From: DHVE2 group archaeon
GTDB lineage: Archaea > Thermoplasmatota > Thermoplasmata > Thermoplasmatales > Aciduliprofundaceae
Direction of reading: 5' to 3'
NCBI GenBank assembly: GCA_027056155.1
Contig: JALULR010000230.1
Location: forward strand, 1 to 6,197
Length of the DNA stretch: 6,197 nucleotides
Positions within the stretch are counted from its first letter, which is position 1. The number at the start of each line of letters is the position of its first letter. The position numbers were made by a program, and so were the translations under genes. Below, in pieces: positions 1-5,300 of this stretch. Below the pieces are notes generated by a model. It did no database searches, was not told where the DNA came from, and saw only the letters and a program-made list of their open reading frames with translations.

Positions 1-1
1 T

Positions 2-406
2 GTTGATGGCGATGTAGTGGGATACATATATGCTCTGGAAAAGTGCGTATTTGAGCCTACGATTTTAAGGGTCAGATACAGCGTAGGACAGTTGCCAAAG
101 GCGGACAAGCAAATTGCAGATGAATACAATATAACGTATAGAGACATTGCAGTGTGTAATTTTTGCATTATACATGTAAAGTTTAGAGAAGAGGTTGCTA
201 GAAACATCACAATTGCGGGGCAGCCGCTGGAAGCGTTGCACCTTGCAAATAGAGGCTTTACAGGTGATACAAAGATAGATGAAAATAATCTCAACAAAAT
301 AGGTATTAACAAAGAGTATGTTCGCTCCCTATTGCGTAATTATGCGTGCGTTTTTGCACTAGTAATGAAAGGAGCGCGCTTGAAGGGGGAGGTGAGTGAA
401 GAATGA
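2..406 (+). CDS. Partial hypothetical protein with CxxCxxH motif; 3' portion only
   Basis: I do not recognise the family. The frame is open to the left edge (codons from base 2 read V-D-G-D-V-V-G-Y), and the in-frame GTG at 17 has no ribosome site before it, so the true start lies outside the window. Counting from the GTG at 17, visible residues include Cys10 (LEKCVF), a Cys47-N-F-Cys50-I-I-His53 motif and Cys111, which could bind a metal or be redox active; that role is inference. There is no signal peptide or membrane segment in the visible part, so it is probably cytosolic. The stretch from about residue 10 to 116 aligns with residues 92-205 of the next gene product, including LPK-x-x-K and R-N-I-T-I-x-G, so the two look like tandem paralogs. 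Its TGA overlaps the next gene's ATG, indicating a shared transcript and translational coupling. The coding assignment is strong; the function is unknown. Confidence 0.85.
   Translation, partial: VDGDVVGYIYALEKCVFEPTILRVRYSVGQLPKADKQIADEYNITYRDIAVCNFCIIHVKFREEVARNITIAGQPLEALHLANRGFTGDTKIDENNLNKIGINKEYVRSLLRNYACVFALVMKGARLKGEVSEE
388..395 (+). promoter_or_regulatory. Shine-Dalgarno site of the 403 gene
   Basis: GGAGGTGA lies inside the end of the upstream coding region, 7 nt before the ATG at 403. It matches the complement of the archaeal 16S rRNA 3' end over 8 bases. It settles the choice of ATG 403 over the later in-frame ATG at 451 and supports independent initiation or reinitiation on a polycistronic mRNA. 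Confidence 0.85.
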
Positions 407-1029
407 TTCAGCATGAAATAGAGCGCAAGGAAGACCTATTGGATAATCCGATGGTAGACATTGCCACCTACTTGTTTTTGGAGGATATTGCAGACAAGCA
501 GGGCGCAGCAGGCATGAACAATTATCTTATGAGCCTAGCGTACTCGCTTGCTCGCAGCATGCCAGAGGAAGAGTATACAGAGTGGGAGACCTTCATAGAA
601 GCCATAGTTAAGGGCGAGTCAATTCTATCTGCATTTGAAAAAGTGACCGCGGTATCTAAATACTGTATGGTTACACTAGAAAGCCCGTTTTTGAGAGGCT
701 GGAAAGAATATACCAAGCGCATCGGTGAGTTTCCAAAGATACACAAAGACGTAGCAGAATACTACAATTCACGAATTACGCCCACGGCAATCGAGACTGG
801 TGATATCATTATTCAGACGTATAGGAAAGCGGCAGCGGAGAAGATAACTGTAGAGGGCAAGCGGGTTAATGTGGCACATATAGCTACAGTATCACCAGAT
901 GGATCAAAGAAAATTGCCCCGGAGGAGTGGCTTCCCATACTATTGGAGAAAGCGAACATAACGAGGACACAGATGAACATGATACTACGGAACAATGCAG
1001 GAGTATGGATTGTGTACCCCACTCTGTAG
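403..1029 (+). CDS. Hypothetical protein, paralog of the preceding gene, cysteines lost
   Basis: The product has 208 residues, is acidic and soluble-looking, has no signal peptide or membrane segment, and I cannot assign it to a known family. The start is well supported by GGAGGTGA 7 nt upstream and by the ATGA overlap with the preceding gene. Residues about 1-85 look largely helical. Residues 109-122 (E-F-P-K...Y-Y-N), 133-153 (R141, ITVEGK 148-153) and 195-205 (LRNNAGVWIVY) line up with LPK...EYN, the R57/NITIAGQ block and LRNYACVFALV of the preceding protein. The ungapped 21-residue block 133-153 has 7 identities. The positions of that protein's Cys47, Cys50, His53 and Cys111 are Glu131, Asp134, Ile137 and Gly200 here, so any metal or redox site is gone. 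It could be a structural or regulatory partner in a heteromer with its neighbour; this is inference. Confidence 0.9.
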   Translation: MIQHEIERKEDLLDNPMVDIATYLFLEDIADKQGAAGMNNYLMSLAYSLARSMPEEEYTEWETFIEAIVKGESILSAFEKVTAVSKYCMVTLESPFLRGWKEYTKRIGEFPKIHKDVAEYYNSRITPTAIETGDIIIQTYRKAAAEKITVEGKRVNVAHIATVSPDGSKKIAPEEWLPILLEKANITRTQMNMILRNNAGVWIVYPTL

Positions 1030-1060
1030 CCACAGTGGGGGATTTTTTTGATTTTTATTT
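1017..1060 (+). terminator. Stem-loop plus T-rich tract over the 403-1029 gene's stop codon
   Basis: CCCCACTCTG (1017-1026) pairs with CACAGTGGGG (1031-1040) with one C/C mismatch, giving a 10-position stem with a TAGC loop, and the loop contains the TAG stop. It is followed by T7 at 1043-1049 and further T's to 1060 (15 of 18 bases are T). The shape is that of an intrinsic terminator, and U-rich runs alone can end archaeal transcripts. However, the T tract covers the start codon of the following gene and no TATA-like element is visible just before that gene, so complete termination here would leave it without a transcript. Partial termination, or a translational coupling hairpin, are the alternatives. 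Confidence 0.5.
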
Positions 1061-1572
1061 CAGAAGATTCAGATTATAAGTACTATCTGATAGAAGAAGA
1101 TAAAGAGCTAGATGCTTTTGAAATAGGTACATTTTCCTTTTTTCGGCTTTACGGCATAGAAAATTACGAAGAATCATTTAAGATGTGGTTGAGAAAGTTT
1201 CCAAGACCTAACTTTATTATTGGTGTAAAAGATAGAATAATAATTTCGTTTATCTACATAGACCCTTGGGAAGAGCTTCCAATGGTGGCAAACGTGCTCA
1301 GGGCTCAAGAAACCGTAGAGCAACTTAGAGAGAAAAAAATAGGGTATAAGATGTTTTTACTGGGGCTTGCATTGACTCCCGAATATCTACTCACAAAACC
1401 ACTTACTGCTCGCGCAAAGGTTTTCTATGAGCGAATTGGATTTGTAGATGTCCATAATATGTCTCTATTTAGCAATTATCACCAGCTTACGGGGTACCTT
1501 GCGTTGCCCTTAAATAAAAAAAGCGAGCATATGGAAAAAATAAAAACATATTTTACAAAGCTGTATTTATGA
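1048..1572 (+). CDS. GNAT-family N-acetyltransferase-like protein
   Basis: The 174-residue product fits a single GNAT fold, a family that transfers an acyl group from acyl-CoA to an amine. Residues 55-72 (N-F-I-I-G-V-K-D...S-F-I-Y-I-D) read as the central beta hairpin. Residues 94-109 (R-E-K-K-I-G-Y-K then a hydrophobic helix) sit where motif A (Q/R-x-x-G-x-G/A) should be, but Lys101 replaces the final small residue. A-x-V-FYERIGF at 123-132 is the typical motif B. The substrate is unknown, and the altered pyrophosphate loop leaves catalytic activity unproven. The start is awkward: after the upstream stop at 1027 the only standard start before residue 46 is TTG 1048, preceded by a weak GGGGG ribosome site at 1037-1041. 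Starting at ATG 1183 would delete the first strands. The gene converges on the minus-strand gene and overlaps its stop by 6 bp. Confidence 0.85.
   Translation: MIFISEDSDYKYYLIEEDKELDAFEIGTFSFFRLYGIENYEESFKMWLRKFPRPNFIIGVKDRIIISFIYIDPWEELPMVANVLRAQETVEQLREKKIGYKMFLLGLALTPEYLLTKPLTARAKVFYERIGFVDVHNMSLFSNYHQLTGYLALPLNKKSEHMEKIKTYFTKLYL
1516..1546 (-). terminator. Candidate U-rich terminator for the minus-strand operon
   Basis: Read on the minus strand, the first bases after the TAA at 1569-1567 include T5-A-T6 (1546-1535), and then a T7 run at 1522-1516. Such U-runs are the usual archaeal transcription stop signal. No strong hairpin is evident. The same DNA codes for the lysine-rich C-terminus of the acetyltransferase-like protein on the other strand, so the A-rich composition has a coding explanation as well. 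Confidence 0.4.
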
Positions 1573-2355
1573 CTTCTTCCATTTTGGCTTTGCTTCTCTC
1601 TTGCCTCTCTTTCTAAATAAGAACATAAACACTAGCCACCCTGCAAGTACTGAGAGCGTGGCAATTCCTAGGTACTCTACCCAGTCGTAATTTGGCGGGG
1701 TTCCTATGTATATAGTGCGTGAATATTCTTGCTGGTTGTTGTTGAATACTACCCCTGTGGAAGCAATAACCATTTTCAGCACATGTTCGCCGTCTCCGAC
1801 ATCGGGTACCCACTCATAAGTTATTTTTTGGGTTGCATTTGCTGCAATTGATGAAATGGTCTCGCTGCCAACATACTTTCCATCTATGTAAAATTTCACA
1901 GTTACATTTTTTACTGCATACGTTTCGGTGTTTTTCACGGTGGCTATTATTGTATATGCCTCTTTTACATCTACATACAAGCGTCTTTCAAAGATCTTTA
2001 TTTTATGGGTGGCGTTTATTATTCCGTATGCCTTGAAACTGAGCACTAGTGTTTGTGTTGCATTGGGCATATGTACTGTGAATTCAAACACTCCATTTGT
2101 GTTGTTTTTCTCGGTTTGGTTTACAGGAGATGCTCCACTTAAGTTCTGTCCCGCTATGAGAAGTGTACACATATACATGTCAAAGGTCTCCGCACCACTA
2201 ATGGTAACTTTGTATTTTACGGTAGCATTGGTGGCGGCTACCAGAGGCCCCTCTACGTGCATGCCTGATGCGGTAGCTCCATTTGTAGTTGGAAGCATAG
2301 CATAAGCCGGCAATAGCAAAATTATTGTCATAAGGAGCGCAGCTAGGTGTTTCAT
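1567..2355 (-). CDS. Secreted, C-terminally anchored CARDB-like surface protein
   Basis: The 262-residue product has a clear surface architecture: signal peptide 1-19 (M-K-H, hydrophobic core, A-Y-A), an extracellular beta-rich region, a membrane helix at about 228-247 and a basic cytoplasmic tail (RKRGKREAKPKWKKS, 248-262). Residues about 126-216 resemble a CARDB (cell-adhesion-related beta-sandwich) domain, with alternating hydrophobic strands, V-K-N-T-E-T-Y-A-V and F-Y-I-D-G-K-Y-V-G. Residues 33-120 look like a second, less recognisable beta domain. Eight N-X-S/T sequons lie outside the membrane, so it is a likely N-glycoprotein. The single cysteine is Cys63. The start overlaps the upstream stop as ATGA and has GGGAGGT 7 nt before it, so it is translated together with the STT3-like gene. 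It may be an accessory or partner of that enzyme or simply a co-expressed surface protein; the sequence does not decide this. Confidence 0.88.
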   Translation of the reverse strand: MKHLAALLMTIILLLPAYAMLPTTNGATASGMHVEGPLVAATNATVKYKVTISGAETFDMYMCTLLIAGQNLSGASPVNQTEKNNTNGVFEFTVHMPNATQTLVLSFKAYGIINATHKIKIFERRLYVDVKEAYTIIATVKNTETYAVKNVTVKFYIDGKYVGSETISSIAANATQKITYEWVPDVGDGEHVLKMVIASTGVVFNNNQQEYSRTIYIGTPPNYDWVEYLGIATLSVLAGWLVFMFLFRKRGKREAKPKWKKS

Positions 2356-5300
2356 CTTCTATACCTCCCTACTATTATAATTATTGCAGCAAGCACCACA
2401 ACTGAAATCCATATTCCGTAGGTGTAATTGTCAATGGTTATTCCAGAGTAATTCTGCACATTTTTGCCTTCCACATAAAGCGCTGATTGTGAAACCTCTG
2501 GATGATACAGTGGTAATTTAATGGTATATTCTTTTCCACCATACGCAGAGAAAGTTATGGGCACTATTGTAGATGGGTTAACTACCTTGGCGGTTGCTAC
2601 AACCTTTACTTTTTTGGTACTTTGAGATGCTACTGTAATGTAGTTTTGCTCCTTCCCATTAACTAGTATTTTCATGTTCCAGCCCTTTGCACTGAGCTCT
2701 TCTGCATTTAATATAGAAAGCGTGTAGTTTACAGCAGTGTTTCCTTTGTTATTTATTTTTATCTCGTACACTAGAGAGTTATTTGTCCAGCTTATCAGTT
2801 TTTCTGATAGGTTCCCTCGGTATAGCTCGCCAACATGTGTATTAACCGTGACGTCTCGTGATAATCCTGAGAATAGTATTCGAATCTGGAAACTGTTGTT
2901 TCCATATGTTGCAGCAATCGGTACGCGTACTTTCACAGATACAATTTTGCTCTTGCCGGGATATATACTGTATTCATGGGACCCTATAACGCTCCAGCTG
3001 CCTATGCCTTCCAGTTTTACCTTTTCAGGTGTGTTTCCTTTGTTAGACAGTTGTAGAGTCACACCCATTGTTGAGTTTGGCATTACGCGCTCATCTGCTG
3101 CCATTACTGTACCATCGACAATATGATAGGTATCTCTCTTCATCAGTATGTCTAAGTCAGTGTCTTTTGTTATGTTAATCTTATCATTGAAATAATATCT
3201 AACTTTACTGCCATATTCATGCCTGTACTCATTTGCTTGCACGCTATACCCACCTCTGGGCAACACTACCCAGTAGTATCCGGAGGATTGCACATCTATT
3301 TCTCCTCCTTTAATCTTGAATTTGATAATAGTTGGTGTGGCTTTTCCGTTTAGGTATGTGCTGCCCCTTACATAGTACCCAGCTTGCATGTTTATATTTA
3401 GTGTAGTGTGCCTGCTTGTTATATTGATAAACGTAATATTTGCGTACTTCTTGCTACCGGCTATGAAATAAGTATATATCATATACCTGCCGGGAGTTAA
3501 GTACACTTGATACATGCCTGCTGAGTTTGTGAATAGAGTTTTATTCTCTGCGCCATTGAGTGAGTATATATCTAGCATGCAGTTTTGGATAGCCTTTCCA
3601 TCAGCGAGCACTTTGCCATGTACATCTCCTAGTAGCTTTGTTTTTACCACATTAAGGGCAATGGTGGTATTTGCCTGTATGTATTTATCTTCTTCTGCAT
3701 AGTAATTAAAGTAGTTGTGTTCCTCTTTCTTTGTCTCGTTTACTATGAATTTGAAGCTGCCCGCAGGTAAAAGTGCATTAGCATGCGCCGAAATGTGAGC
3801 ATTATTAGCGTAAATCTGCACACTCGGCGAGCCAGTGTAGTTAGTAACATAGAAATTAACGAAGTATGCTGGATATAGCGAGATTTCTAAGTCTGTGTTA
3901 TGATATATTGAAACAGGTATTATATTTGCAGAGCTTGCACTGTAAGCGTACAATGTATAGTTTCCTATAGGTATATTTACTGCCTTCCCCTCTGTATAAT
4001 TATGTCCGTGAATATACCAGATTACATGGTTTGCAATTGTATGCACAGTAACATTTGCGTAAGCTCTATAACTAATGTTTTCCCATCTTTCTGCAAAGCC
4101 CATAGGGAGCTGAAGGCTATAATTATTTAGTTGGTATGTTCTGCCAAACCCGTAGAATTTAATAGTATAATTACCCGGCGGCAAGTAAGCATCATAGTTA
4201 TATTTCACATTCTTGAAATTATATGCCTTAGTGTAGTTCTGGTCGTGCAGGGTGAATTGAATATTTACTGTTATGTTGTTTACATTGCCGTGTATCTTGC
4301 CATGCACGTGGATTAGCGAGGGCATTACTTTTACTTCGACCTTGTTGTTTCCGTTGTATATCACTTTTGTTTGAGTGTATCCCCATAGTTTTACTTTTAC
4401 ATGGTAGTTTATGGTGGTTGGCAACACAAATTTTCCATCTGGCGGAATATTCCGAATTTCATATATACCATGTGAATCGTAGAGTGTAGCTAATCCATTT
4501 GTAATGAGCTCTTTGCTCTCGCTGCTGGCATTTCTATAGTAGTACACGTTTCCTGTCACATTATACGCTTTTTGAAGTGATAATGTAATCTCTTTGTTTC
4601 CAGTAATATGAATTATTTCTCGCCCAAAGTATGGCGTTTGCTTATTTCCAAATCCAACAGAGCTTATTATATATTTTCCAGCGGGCATATATGCTTCAAA
4701 GTACCCAGTGTTATTTGCAAATGCTCTATAAAATACCTTGTCGCTGTATATGCCTACCTCCGCATTTTTAACATCTTTTGGCGCTTGCACGTATCCAGAG
4801 ATCCTATATCCTTTCTCCATATTTAGGGTGAGTGTCATATCTTTGTTGAGCGTTATTGTCTCAGCGTATACTACTCTAACATCGCCTGCGTATGTGGTGG
4901 CATATATGCTGTATATGCCTCCGGGTATATTTGTAGAAAATCTACCCTGTGAGTTTGTGGTTAGCAAATATATACTATGTGGCAGTAGCTCGGAGGTTAA
5001 TTTTATGGTTATGTGTGACATAATATATCCATTGTACATTACCACGCCGTCAAGTGAGAACGCATGCTTTAATGTGAGATTTTCAGAGGTAGTGTAATTC
5101 CATAGATTAATTATAACCGTGTCTTTGTCAGAGCGGTAGTTGCCATGGTAAGCAACCACTGTATAGTTATCTGGAACTACCATTACTTTGTATGAACCGT
5201 TTTGGTCTGTGTTTACTTTGTATTTTGCATACACACCGTCTAGCTCCACTGTGGCATTAGCAGCCGGAGCACCATTTTCGTATGTGATGTTTCCGTATAT

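Noticed and set aside
17..19. GTG at 17 as the true start of the first gene
   Set aside because: No ribosome site precedes it and the frame stays open to the window edge, with residues (V-D-G-D-V-V) that continue the alignment-like pattern toward the paralog.
1928..2305. Plus-strand open frame of 125 codons opposite the CARDB-like gene
   Set aside because: It lies wholly antisense to a well-supported gene with its own signal peptide, ribosome site and membrane helix. Its translation is a hydrophobic, low-logic shadow with no ribosome site.
2737..3126. Plus-strand open frame of 129 codons opposite the large surface-protein gene
   Set aside because: It is antisense to continuous coding sequence with clear domain patterns. 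No Shine-Dalgarno site or recognisable protein features; typical shadow frame.
4738..5097. Plus-strand open frame of 119 codons, and neighbouring shorter ones, in the repeat region
   Set aside because: Shadows of the repeat-coding strand; they have no initiation signals, and the minus-strand frame is uninterrupted for more than 3.8 kb.
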